Assembly (NCBI GenBank): GCA_964022225.1
Contig: CAXIBK010000024.1
Span: forward strand, 1 to 17,136
Reading direction: 5' to 3'
From: Perlucidibaca sp964022225
GTDB taxonomy: Bacteria > Pseudomonadota > Gammaproteobacteria > Pseudomonadales > Moraxellaceae
DNA length: 17,136 nt
In this document: piece after piece, positions 7,329 through 14,476 of the stretch
Position numbering within the stretch: position 1 is the stretch's first letter
Layout: the number at the start of each line of letters is the position of its first letter
Translations under genes and position numbers: made by a program
Notes under the pieces: model-generated
The model's database searches: none
Told to the model about the DNA's origin: nothing
What the model saw: the letters and a program-made list of their open reading frames with translations, nothing else

Positions 7329-8174
7329 ATGCAATTTATTGGAACTGATCAGTACATCGCCACGCCGGAGTTAACTTTGGCTGTAAATGCTGCCGTGACG
7401 CTGCAAAAGCCTCTGTTGATTAAGGGTGAGCCAGGCACGGGTAAAACCTTATTAGCTGAGCAGGTCGCTGAAGCCTTTGGCACACGCTTGATTCAATGGC
7501 ATATCAAATCCACCACCAAAGCTCAGCAGGGCCTTTACGAGTACGATGCCGTGTCGCGCCTGCGTGACTCACAGCTTGGAACCGAGCGTGTGCACGACAT
7601 TGGCAACTACATCAAGAAAGGCAAGCTCTGGGAAGCCTTTGCTGCCGATGAGCGCGTAGTGTTGCTGATCGATGAGATCGACAAAGCAGATATCGAATTT
7701 CCCAATGACTTGCTGACCGAGCTCGATAAGATGGAGTTCTTCGTTTATGAGACTGGCGAGACCATCAAGGCTAAACATCGCCCGATTGTCATCATCACTT
7801 CCAATAACGAAAAAGAACTACCTGATGCGTTCTTGCGTCGTTGCTTCTTCCACTACATCCAATTCCCCGACGCCGAGACCATGAAGGCGATTGTCGAGGT
7901 CCATCACGCCGGCATTAAAGGCACGCTGCTGAAGCAGGCGCTGGATATTTTCTTTGACCTGCGCAAAGTGCCGGGCTTGAAGAAAAAGCCAACCACTTCT
8001 GAGCTGATCGATTGGCTCAAGCTGATTTTATCTGATGACATTCCTGAGGATGTGTTGCGTAATCGTGACCCGCGTACAGCCATTCCGCCACTGTACGGCG
8101 CTTTGCTGAAAAATGAGGCCGATGTGGCGCTTTTAGAGCGCTTAGCGTTCATGAATCGTCGTGAAAACGCCTAA
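7329..8174 (+). CDS. MoxR-family AAA+ ATPase
   Basis: This MoxR-type AAA+ ATPase belongs to a class of chaperone-like motors that mature or insert cofactors into partner complexes, usually together with a VWA protein. The 281-residue protein has Walker A GEPGTGKT (33-40), Walker B LLIDEIDKAD (D115, E116), sensor 1 TSNNE (N159 region) and the arginine-finger pair FLRRCFF (R170, R171). The C-terminal lid helices follow. ATG 7329 is chosen because AGGA at 7319-7322 lies six bases upstream; the frame is open further back, but that would overlap the membrane-protein gene without a ribosome site. The sequence is closer in style to the CoxD-like branch than to RavA. Its immediate partner is the CoxE-like VWA gene 45 bases downstream. 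No CO dehydrogenase genes are visible. Confidence 0.92.
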   Translation: MQFIGTDQYIATPELTLAVNAAVTLQKPLLIKGEPGTGKTLLAEQVAEAFGTRLIQWHIKSTTKAQQGLYEYDAVSRLRDSQLGTERVHDIGNYIKKGKLWEAFAADERVVLLIDEIDKADIEFPNDLLTELDKMEFFVYETGETIKAKHRPIVIITSNNEKELPDAFLRRCFFHYIQFPDAETMKAIVEVHHAGIKGTLLKQALDIFFDLRKVPGLKKKPTTSELIDWLKLILSDDIPEDVLRNRDPRTAIPPLYGALLKNEADVALLERLAFMNRRENA

Positions 8175-8219
8175 GGCCAAGCGACGTTTAGCGCTGTTGC
8201 TTAACGCGAGGAGAGGGCG

Positions 8220-9398
8220 ATGCTAGTCCATTTTTTTGAGACCATGCGAGAGCATAAGGTGCCGGTGAGCATTCGCGAGCTGCTCGATCTTAATGCCGCG
8301 CTGAAAGCAGGTTTGGTCTACGCCGATAGTGAGGCGTTTTATCAGCTAGCGAAAGTTTGCATGGTTAAAGATGAGCGTCATTACGACAAATTTGACCGTG
8401 CATTTAAGGCGTTCTTTGATGGTTTAGAAGGCGTGTCAGCCGATATGCTGAGTAAAAGCATTCCTGAGGAGTGGCTGCGCAAAGAGCTAGAAAAGCAGCT
8501 GTCGCCTGAGGAAATGGCGGAGCTGCAAAAATCAGGCTCGCTTGAAGAGCTGATGAAGAAATTCATGGAGCGCCTGCAAGAGCAAGAGAAACGCCATCAG
8601 GGTGGTAATAAATGGATTGGCACCGGAGGCACTTCGCCGTTTGGGGCCTACGGTGCCAACCCCGAAGGCATTCGCATGGCAGGGCCATCGCGCAATAAAA
8701 GTGCGGTCAAGGTCTGGGAAAAGCGCGATTTTCGTAATCTCGATGACAATGTTGAGCTTGGCATTCGCAACATCAAGTTGGCTTTGCGTCGCTTGCGTCG
8801 TTTTGCACGCCAAGGTGCGGAAGAAATTCTCGATATCGACGACACCATTCGCCATACCGCTCATAACGCCGGAATGCTCGATATCCGCTTAATTGCAGAG
8901 CGCAAAAATCGCGTCAAAGTGCTGCTGTTTTTTGATATTGGCGGCTCGATGGACCCATATGTGCGCATTTGTGAGGAGCTTTTCTCGGCGGCTAAAACTG
9001 AGTTTAAGCATCTTGAGTTCTTTTACTTTCATAACTTTATTTATGAGTCGGTGTGGAAAAACAATATGCGTCGCCACAGCGAACGCACCATGATTTACGA
9101 CATTATTCATAAATATGGCAAAGACTATCGCGTAATTTTCATTGGCGATGCCAGTATGTCTCCGTATGAAATTGCCTCGGTGGGCGGCTCGGTTGAGCAC
9201 TTCAATGAAGAGCCAGGTGCATTGTGGATGCAGCGTCTAACCAACCATTTTGATAAGGTCGTTTGGCTTAACCCTGAGCCCGAAAAGCACTGGAAAATGA
9301 CACAGTCGACTGAGATGACCTTGCAATTAATCGATCAACGAATGCATCCATTAACGCTAAAAGGTATCGAAGATGCCATGCGCTACTTGAGTAAATAA
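8220..9398 (+). CDS. CoxE-like von Willebrand factor A domain protein
   Basis: This 392-residue VWA protein is of the CoxE type, the usual partner of MoxR ATPases. Residues 1-100 are a conserved helical N-terminal region, followed by a charged, coiled-coil-prone stretch (about 85-127) and a glycine-rich linker (128-160). The VWA domain occupies about 233-390. The metal-ion-dependent adhesion site reads FFDIGGSMD (D239, S243), with glycine 241 where the classical DxSxS has serine. A second acid is in IGDASMS (D310). No signal peptide or membrane segment is evident, so it is probably cytosolic. A strong Shine-Dalgarno GAGGAG (8208-8213) lies six bases before ATG 8220, implying efficient independent initiation. 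The natural interpretation is a two-protein chaperone pair with the upstream ATPase; the target is unknown. Confidence 0.9.
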   Translation: MLVHFFETMREHKVPVSIRELLDLNAALKAGLVYADSEAFYQLAKVCMVKDERHYDKFDRAFKAFFDGLEGVSADMLSKSIPEEWLRKELEKQLSPEEMAELQKSGSLEELMKKFMERLQEQEKRHQGGNKWIGTGGTSPFGAYGANPEGIRMAGPSRNKSAVKVWEKRDFRNLDDNVELGIRNIKLALRRLRRFARQGAEEILDIDDTIRHTAHNAGMLDIRLIAERKNRVKVLLFFDIGGSMDPYVRICEELFSAAKTEFKHLEFFYFHNFIYESVWKNNMRRHSERTMIYDIIHKYGKDYRVIFIGDASMSPYEIASVGGSVEHFNEEPGALWMQRLTNHFDKVVWLNPEPEKHWKMTQSTEMTLQLIDQRMHPLTLKGIEDAMRYLSK

Positions 9399-9400
9399 TC

Positions 9401-9868
9401 ATGAAAAAATTACTAATAGTTGCTGCGATTGTGTTGTCTGGCGCGAGCTTGAATGCCTCGGCTGGCCTAATGTCTGGCTCGCGTCCGGCGAACTTAGGCG
9501 TTAATGAACACGGTCAGCTAGCACCGCTGCCTTCAGCACCGCATGCGGTGGGTAGCCAAGTGGCGGAGGGCGATAAGAAAGCGATTGCACCATTTATGGT
9601 TGTCGGCGACAAAGGCAGCTATATGGCGCGCCTGGCCGCTGTTGTTGCCGATATGCCGGGCGCGAAAGTAATTAAACAAGACGCAGCTTATCTATACGCC
9701 GAATTCACGTCGTCGTTAATGGGTTTTGTCGATGATGTTGAGTTTGCCATGCAGGCCGATGGTCAGCGCGTGGATGTGCGCTCGTCGTCGCGTATTGGCT
9801 ATTACGATTTTGATGCAAACCGAGATCGTATTGAGAGCATTCGCGCAGCCATGAAGGCTACAAAATAA
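9401..9868 (+). CDS. Exported DUF1499 family protein
   Basis: This 155-residue protein has a Sec signal peptide (MKK, hydrophobic core LLIVAAIVLSGA, likely cleavage after ASA at about 21) and no lipobox cysteine, so it should be periplasmic and soluble. The mature part fits DUF1499: RPANLGV, the GQLAPLPSAPHAVGSQ region (38-53), FVDDVEF (110-116), then RSSSRIGYYDFDANRDRIE (127-145). The protein contains no cysteine, whereas the family usually has cysteines in the block at 38-53. It starts two bases after the VWA stop with no obvious ribosome site, suggesting translation coupled to the VWA gene. Function of the family is unknown. Confidence 0.8.
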   Translation: MKKLLIVAAIVLSGASLNASAGLMSGSRPANLGVNEHGQLAPLPSAPHAVGSQVAEGDKKAIAPFMVVGDKGSYMARLAAVVADMPGAKVIKQDAAYLYAEFTSSLMGFVDDVEFAMQADGQRVDVRSSSRIGYYDFDANRDRIESIRAAMKATK

Positions 9869-9894
9869 GCGGTCGCTAGATTTGTAGCGACCGC
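9869..9894. terminator. Shared hairpin between convergent genes
   Basis: A perfect 10-base-pair stem (GCGGTCGCTA at 9869-9878, TAGCGACCGC at 9885-9894) has a 6-base loop. It fills nearly all of the 33 bases between the DUF1499 gene and the convergent hydrolase. Read on the minus strand it is followed by a U-rich stretch (TTATTTTG), so it should terminate the hydrolase transcript best. On the plus strand there is no U-run. Confidence 0.75.
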
Positions 9895-9901
9895 CTAGTA
9901 C

Positions 9902-10927
9902 TTAGCCGTTTCCTGCAAGCCATGGTGTGGGCTCCTGCCGCGGCTTGAGTTCGCATGCTGGCTGCGCGACACGAAGCAGTGTGTCATCTAGCCAGTTCAG
10001 CAAATCTTCATAGACTTCGTTTTTATTGGTCTCGTTGAAGAGATCATGGCGGGCGTCTTCGTAGATTTTCATAGTGACATCGATTAAGCCTGCCGCCTCA
10101 AGCTTGTCATCGAGAGTGGCCACGTTGATGCCATCGTTACCAACAGGATCTTTTGAGCCTGCAAAGGAATACACCGGCAGATCATTGCGAATTTTGCGTA
10201 AATTACTCATGCGTTGAGTACGGCTTAAGCCTTCAAGTAGATCGCGCCAAAAGCCATTAGTGCAGGTGATGCCGCAGCGTGGATCATTGGTGTAGCGCTG
10301 AACAAAAGTATTGTCGCGAGATAGCCAATCATAGCTGCTGTTATCATTGCTAAAGGCTTTGGCAAATTTACCAAAGGTAAGGGCGTGAATGATTGGACTG
10401 CGGCCATTTTCGCCTTGGCGCCAGCACTCAAACTTAGCAAACCAATGCGCAGACCAAGTAAACCATGGCGCTTCGTAATTGCTGCCTTGCAGTATTAGCG
10501 CATCAATATTTTGCGAGTGGCGTTCAGCATAGGAAAGACTGATAAAAGAGCCCATGGAGTGGCCGAGTAAAACCCATGGAGCATCGGGGTAAATAGATTT
10601 TCCGTAACGATTAACGCTGCGCATATCGGCACAAACGGCCTCCCAATGCTGAGTGTCGCTAATCTCGCCTAAGGCTTCGATAGGCACTGTTAAGCCATGG
10701 CAGCGATGGTCATGCGCCATCACTGCATAACCTGCAGCATTGAGGCGTGCTGCGGCATCGGCATAACAGCCGCTGTGCTCCGACATGCCGTGCGCTATGT
10801 GTACTAATGCTTTTGGATGCTCGACTGGCCAATGTCGTAGAGGAATTTCATGGCCATCTTCGGCTAAAACAAAGTTCACTCCCTCAAATTCGGGGCCACT
10901 TCGCTGTTGTGTGCTAACGCTCTTCAT
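9902..10927 (-). CDS. Alpha/beta hydrolase, monoacylglycerol lipase/lysophospholipase-like
   Basis: This 341-residue serine hydrolase of the S33/Hydrolase_4 type resembles monoacylglycerol lipases and lysophospholipase L2 (PldB). The catalytic triad is visible: nucleophile elbow GHSMG (S124), acid in GSKDPVG (D260) and histidine in DARHDLF (H294). The HGM motif (46-48) provides the oxyanion region. The HDHRCHG block (72-78) corresponds to DHRGHG in relatives, with a cysteine for glycine. There is no signal peptide, so it is probably cytosolic. The start at 10927 is chosen because GAGG lies eight bases upstream on the minus strand; the frame is open to 11005 but that would run across the start of the divergent peptidase gene. 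The nearby fadD suggests use of released fatty acids, which is inference. Confidence 0.88.
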   Translation of the reverse strand: MKSVSTQQRSGPEFEGVNFVLAEDGHEIPLRHWPVEHPKALVHIAHGMSEHSGCYADAAARLNAAGYAVMAHDHRCHGLTVPIEALGEISDTQHWEAVCADMRSVNRYGKSIYPDAPWVLLGHSMGSFISLSYAERHSQNIDALILQGSNYEAPWFTWSAHWFAKFECWRQGENGRSPIIHALTFGKFAKAFSNDNSSYDWLSRDNTFVQRYTNDPRCGITCTNGFWRDLLEGLSRTQRMSNLRKIRNDLPVYSFAGSKDPVGNDGINVATLDDKLEAAGLIDVTMKIYEDARHDLFNETNKNEVYEDLLNWLDDTLLRVAQPACELKPRQEPTPWLAGNG

Positions 10928-10962
10928 ATAAGCTGCCTCACCACTGATTATTTTTATGGAGG
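10904..10962. promoter_or_regulatory. Compact divergent promoter/start region
   Basis: Only 39 bases separate the start codons of the minus-strand hydrolase (10927) and the plus-strand peptidase (10967). A TATAAG at 10927-10932 could be a plus-strand -10, with only a poor -35 (CTGTTG, 10904-10909) 17 bases upstream. GGAGG at 10958-10962 is the peptidase ribosome site. The promoters must overlap the coding starts, but the hexamers are uncertain. Confidence 0.3.
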
Positions 10963-10966
10963 ATTT

Positions 10967-12718
10967 ATGCTGAACACGATTCATTATGGCGTGAGTTCTG
11001 CACATCCTGCATCACATTATTTTGATATCTGTCTAACCATCGCCGAGCCTGACGCGAATGGTCAAGTGCTATGGCTGCCTGATTGGATTCCTGGCAGCTA
11101 TATGATCCGCGATTTTTCTCGCCATCTAACGCCTTTAAAAGCGTTTACTAGCGATGGCCAGAGCGTTTTAGTTGCTGCTATCGACAAGTCTTCATGGCGC
11201 TGCTCTCCCGTCGTCGGCAAGCTAATTGTGCGCTACCGCGCTTACGCTTGGGATTTATCGGTTCGTACAGCCTTGCTTGATCAGTTTGGTGGCTTCTTTA
11301 ATGGCACCTCGTTATTTCTTGCCGTTGCTGGCCAAGAGCAGCGACCAATAACAATCACGATTGAGTCGCCGCTAGGTAAAACTGGCGAATGGCGAGTTGC
11401 TACTACGCTAACTCGAGCCGGCGCTGCACCTTTGGGCTTCGGAGATTATTGTGCGGCGAACTACGATGAGCTTATTGATCACCCTGTCGAGCTAGGTGTC
11501 TTTGATTACGAGGCTTTTGATGTTGATGGTGTGCCGCATGCGATTGCCATTACCGGTACGCATCGAGGAAATATTTCGCGTCTAGTCAATGATTTGAAGC
11601 GTATATGTGCGACTCAAATACGTTTCTTTGAAGAGCCTGCGCCATTTAACGAGTATCTATTCTTACTGCGAGTGGTTGACTCGGGCTATGGCGGCCTAGA
11701 GCATCGCAGCTCGACAAGTTTGATTTGCAATCGCGATGATCTTCCCAGTGCAAATGAGCCAAATGCGCCCAGCGCGGGCTATACGCAGCTTTTAGGTCTA
11801 TGCAGCCATGAGTATTTTCATAGCTGGAATGTGAAGCGCCTTAAGCCCGATGTCATGGTTACACCGAATTTGCGCCAGCCCGTACATACCGAGCTGTTGT
11901 GGTTTTTTGAGGGCATCACCTCATATTACGACGACCAGTTTTTACTGCGCTCCGGCGTCATTAACGTTGAGGCCTATGCCAAATTGCTGAGTCAAAACAT
12001 TACTCGGCATTTACAAACACCAGGGCGGGCAGTGCAAACCTTGGCGGACTCCAGCTTTGATGCGTGGACTAAGTATTATCAACAAAATGAAAATACACCC
12101 AATGTAGTGGTTAGTTACTACGTTAAAGGTGCGGTGCTGGCGCTTTGTTTAGACCTTATGTTGCGCGCCCAAGGTAATGATTTAGATGGTGTAATGCGCG
12201 AATTGTGGCAGCGCTATGGTCGAGAGCTTAAGGGCCTTAGCAGTAAAAATATTACCGATGTATTCACTAGCAAGCTCGGCAGCTCCGCGGAGCTATTTTT
12301 GCAGCAAGCCTTGCACAGCACAGATGAGTTGCCATGGCAAAGATTGCTGGAGAATGCTGGCGTGAAGGTTACGCTTAGCGCTGCCGCTAGCGTTAGCTTG
12401 GGCGTACGCATACAGGCGGCAAGTGATGGTGGTGTGCAATTACGCGTTGTTGATCCATCTGGCGCAGCGGCAGCGGCAGGGCTATCGGCAGGCGATGTGA
12501 TCATTGCGCTCGATAATTTGCGGGTAAATGCAGCGAATTGGGACAAACGGATAGCACAATATGCTGCCGGAGATAGCATCTCGGTGTATGCTTTCCGCCG
12601 TGATGAGTGGCTCTCATGTCACTGCGTTGTAGCTGCTGCCGCGCACGATGCCTGCAGTTTGGTATTTACCGAAGACTCTTCGGCATGGCCGGTATCACTT
12701 ACACCATCAAACCCATAA
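10967..12718 (+). CDS. M61-family metallopeptidase with C-terminal PDZ domain
   Basis: This zinc peptidase belongs to the M61 (glycyl aminopeptidase) family, 583 residues. The N-terminal beta-rich domain includes the family's WLPDWIPGSYMIRDFSRH stretch (36-53). The catalytic domain has GGLEH (242-246), the zinc motif HEYFH in SHEYFHSWNVKRLKP (H281, E282, H285) and the likely third ligand E315 in FFEGITSYYDD. A PDZ domain covers about 475-545 (VVDPSGAAAAAGLSAGDVI). All catalytic residues are present. No signal peptide is seen, so it is probably cytosolic. Start ATG 10967 follows a good GGAGG; an upstream in-frame ATG at 10907 lies inside the divergent hydrolase and is less likely. fadD begins 23 bases after its stop, so the two genes are probably cotranscribed. 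Confidence 0.93.
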   Translation: MLNTIHYGVSSAHPASHYFDICLTIAEPDANGQVLWLPDWIPGSYMIRDFSRHLTPLKAFTSDGQSVLVAAIDKSSWRCSPVVGKLIVRYRAYAWDLSVRTALLDQFGGFFNGTSLFLAVAGQEQRPITITIESPLGKTGEWRVATTLTRAGAAPLGFGDYCAANYDELIDHPVELGVFDYEAFDVDGVPHAIAITGTHRGNISRLVNDLKRICATQIRFFEEPAPFNEYLFLLRVVDSGYGGLEHRSSTSLICNRDDLPSANEPNAPSAGYTQLLGLCSHEYFHSWNVKRLKPDVMVTPNLRQPVHTELLWFFEGITSYYDDQFLLRSGVINVEAYAKLLSQNITRHLQTPGRAVQTLADSSFDAWTKYYQQNENTPNVVVSYYVKGAVLALCLDLMLRAQGNDLDGVMRELWQRYGRELKGLSSKNITDVFTSKLGSSAELFLQQALHSTDELPWQRLLENAGVKVTLSAAASVSLGVRIQAASDGGVQLRVVDPSGAAAAAGLSAGDVIIALDNLRVNAANWDKRIAQYAAGDSISVYAFRRDEWLSCHCVVAAAAHDACSLVFTEDSSAWPVSLTPSNP

Positions 12719-12741
12719 TAAAAACCACTTGGAGCCTGTCC

Positions 12742-14403
12742 ATGCTGACTGATTTCTGGAAAGACAAATACCCTGAAAATATTCCTTATCGAATCGATAC
12801 TCAGGCCTACAGCTCAGTGTTGGAAGTATTCCACGAAGCCTGCCATCGCTTTGGCGATGCGCCAGCGTTCTCAAACATGGGCTGCACACTTTCATACAGC
12901 GACATCGACAGGCTCAGCGCAAACTTTGCCTCCTATCTTCAGCAACACACGGACTTAAAAGCTGGCGACCGTATCGCCGTGCAAATGCCTAATGTGCTGC
13001 AATACCCAGTAGTCGTTTTCGGCGCAATGCGTGCAGGCCTTGTCGTGGTCAACACCAACCCGCTCTATACCGAACGCGAAATGCTGCATCAATTCAATGA
13101 TTCTGGCGCAAAGGCACTGGTTGTTTTGGCTAACTTTGGCTATATGGCCCAAGCCGTTGTTGGTCAAACCGACATTAAGCATGTCATCGTTACTGAGCTA
13201 GCCGATTTACTTCCAGCGCCAAAGCGTTGGATTTTGAACGCCGCAGTTAAGCATGTGAAGAAAATGGTGCCGGCGTATTCGCTACCTGGCTCAATCAAGC
13301 TTAACGCAGCATTAGCAAAGGGCCGTAACCGCGCGCCAGTTGATCATACAGCCAAACCTGATGACCTATGCGTGCTTCAGTACACCGGTGGCACAACAGG
13401 TGTATCGAAGGGTGCGATGCTGACCAATGGCAACTTAGTCGCCAACCTGCTGCAAATCCGTGCCGTGCTGACTTCAACATTTGAGCCTGGCAAAGAGATC
13501 ATGATTGCGCCATTACCGCTCTATCATATCTTTGCTTTCACAGTGTGCTGCTTGGGCATGATGGAGCTGGGTGGCCACACCGTGCTCATTACCAACCCAC
13601 GTGACATTCCAGCATTCGTGAAAGAGTTGAACACGCGGCGCTTCCCTGCGTTGGCGTGCCTAAACACATTATTTGTCGGGCTAATGAATAATCCAGAGTT
13701 TCGTAAGCTCGACTTTAAATCTCTGAAGCTTACGGTTGCTGGTGGCATGGCAATGCAGATCAAGCCGGCGGAAGAGTGGGAGCAAATCACTGGTTGCCAA
13801 ATTTGCGAAGGCTATGGCATGACAGAAACATCTCCTGTTGTCTCGCTTAATCCGCTGTCTAAAATTCAGCTCGGCACTATTGGCATGCCAGTGCCAAGCA
13901 CCGAACTGAAAGTAATTTCTGAAAATGGCGAAGACCTGCCCTTAGGTGAAGCTGGCGAACTCTGCGTTCGCGGCCCGCAGGTTATGAAAGGCTACTGGCA
14001 GCTACCAGAGGCCACAGCCGCAACCATTACCGAAGATGGTTGGTTGAAAACGGGTGACGTTGCAGTAATTCAGCCTGATGGATATTTGCGTATTGTTGAC
14101 CGTATTAAGGACATGATTTTGGTCTCTGGCTTTAATGTCTATCCAAATGAAATCGAAGATGTCGCGGCCGCCCACCCAGGCGTACTTGAGGCCGCAGCGG
14201 TGGGTGTTCCTGATGAAAAGTCGGGCGAAGTAGTGAAGCTATTTGTCGTACGCAAAGACCCAGCACTGACTGATGATGAGCTGATGAAGCATTTACGCAA
14301 TAACCTTACAGGTTATAAAGTACCGCGCTCTATCGCCTTCCGTGCCGATTTGCCGAAAACTAACGTGGGTAAAATCCTGCGTCGCGAACTGCGCGATCAA
14401 TAG
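12742..14403 (+). CDS. fadD: Long-chain fatty acid--CoA ligase
   Basis: FadD activates free fatty acids to acyl-CoA via an acyl-adenylate, at the inner membrane face, for beta-oxidation or lipid synthesis. The 553-residue length matches the bacterial FadD family (about 560). Motifs are the ATP P-loop YTGGTTGVSKG (214-224), YGMTE (358-362), the FACS signature beginning DGWLKTGDV (432-440) and running through DRIKDM and SGFNVYPNEIE, and the C-terminal catalytic lysine K544 in NVGKILRREL. The N-terminus (FWKDKYP) is typical of pseudomonad-type FadD. ATG 12742 is supported by GGAG (12731-12734) seven bases upstream. The open frame extends back to 12607 inside the peptidase gene but without a ribosome site. 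No FadR- or PsrA-like palindrome was seen just upstream, consistent with cotranscription with the peptidase. Confidence 0.96.
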   Translation: MLTDFWKDKYPENIPYRIDTQAYSSVLEVFHEACHRFGDAPAFSNMGCTLSYSDIDRLSANFASYLQQHTDLKAGDRIAVQMPNVLQYPVVVFGAMRAGLVVVNTNPLYTEREMLHQFNDSGAKALVVLANFGYMAQAVVGQTDIKHVIVTELADLLPAPKRWILNAAVKHVKKMVPAYSLPGSIKLNAALAKGRNRAPVDHTAKPDDLCVLQYTGGTTGVSKGAMLTNGNLVANLLQIRAVLTSTFEPGKEIMIAPLPLYHIFAFTVCCLGMMELGGHTVLITNPRDIPAFVKELNTRRFPALACLNTLFVGLMNNPEFRKLDFKSLKLTVAGGMAMQIKPAEEWEQITGCQICEGYGMTETSPVVSLNPLSKIQLGTIGMPVPSTELKVISENGEDLPLGEAGELCVRGPQVMKGYWQLPEATAATITEDGWLKTGDVAVIQPDGYLRIVDRIKDMILVSGFNVYPNEIEDVAAAHPGVLEAAAVGVPDEKSGEVVKLFVVRKDPALTDDELMKHLRNNLTGYKVPRSIAFRADLPKTNVGKILRRELRDQ

Positions 14404-14420
14404 TCTTTGAGCGCAATTCT

Positions 14421-14448
14421 AGGGGCGGCTTAGGCTGCCCCTTTTTTT
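14421..14448 (+). terminator. Rho-independent terminator after fadD
   Basis: AGGGGC (14421-14426) pairs with GCCCCT (14437-14442), extended by a G-U pair and two G-C pairs to a four-base TTAG loop. Seven consecutive T residues (14442-14448) follow. This is a textbook intrinsic terminator placed 17 bases after the fadD stop, ending the peptidase-fadD unit before hrpA. Confidence 0.9.
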
Positions 14449-14476
14449 ATCTGCCGTGTTTAGTGAGGTGTTGTTT

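Noticed and set aside
10928..11005. Longer N-terminus for the minus-strand hydrolase
   Set aside because: It would cover the divergent peptidase start; the start at 10927 has a GAGG at good spacing.
12214..12579. Open frame of 121 codons on the minus strand
   Set aside because: It is antisense to the PDZ part of the M61 peptidase, with no ribosome site or recognisable domain.
12607..12741. Longer N-terminus for FadD
   Set aside because: The extension overlaps the end of the peptidase gene and reads as cysteine/arginine-rich noise; ATG 12742 has a ribosome site and the family-typical N-terminus.
12719..12741. FadR or PsrA operator upstream of fadD
   Set aside because: No matching palindrome is visible in the short spacer, and cotranscription with the peptidase is more likely.
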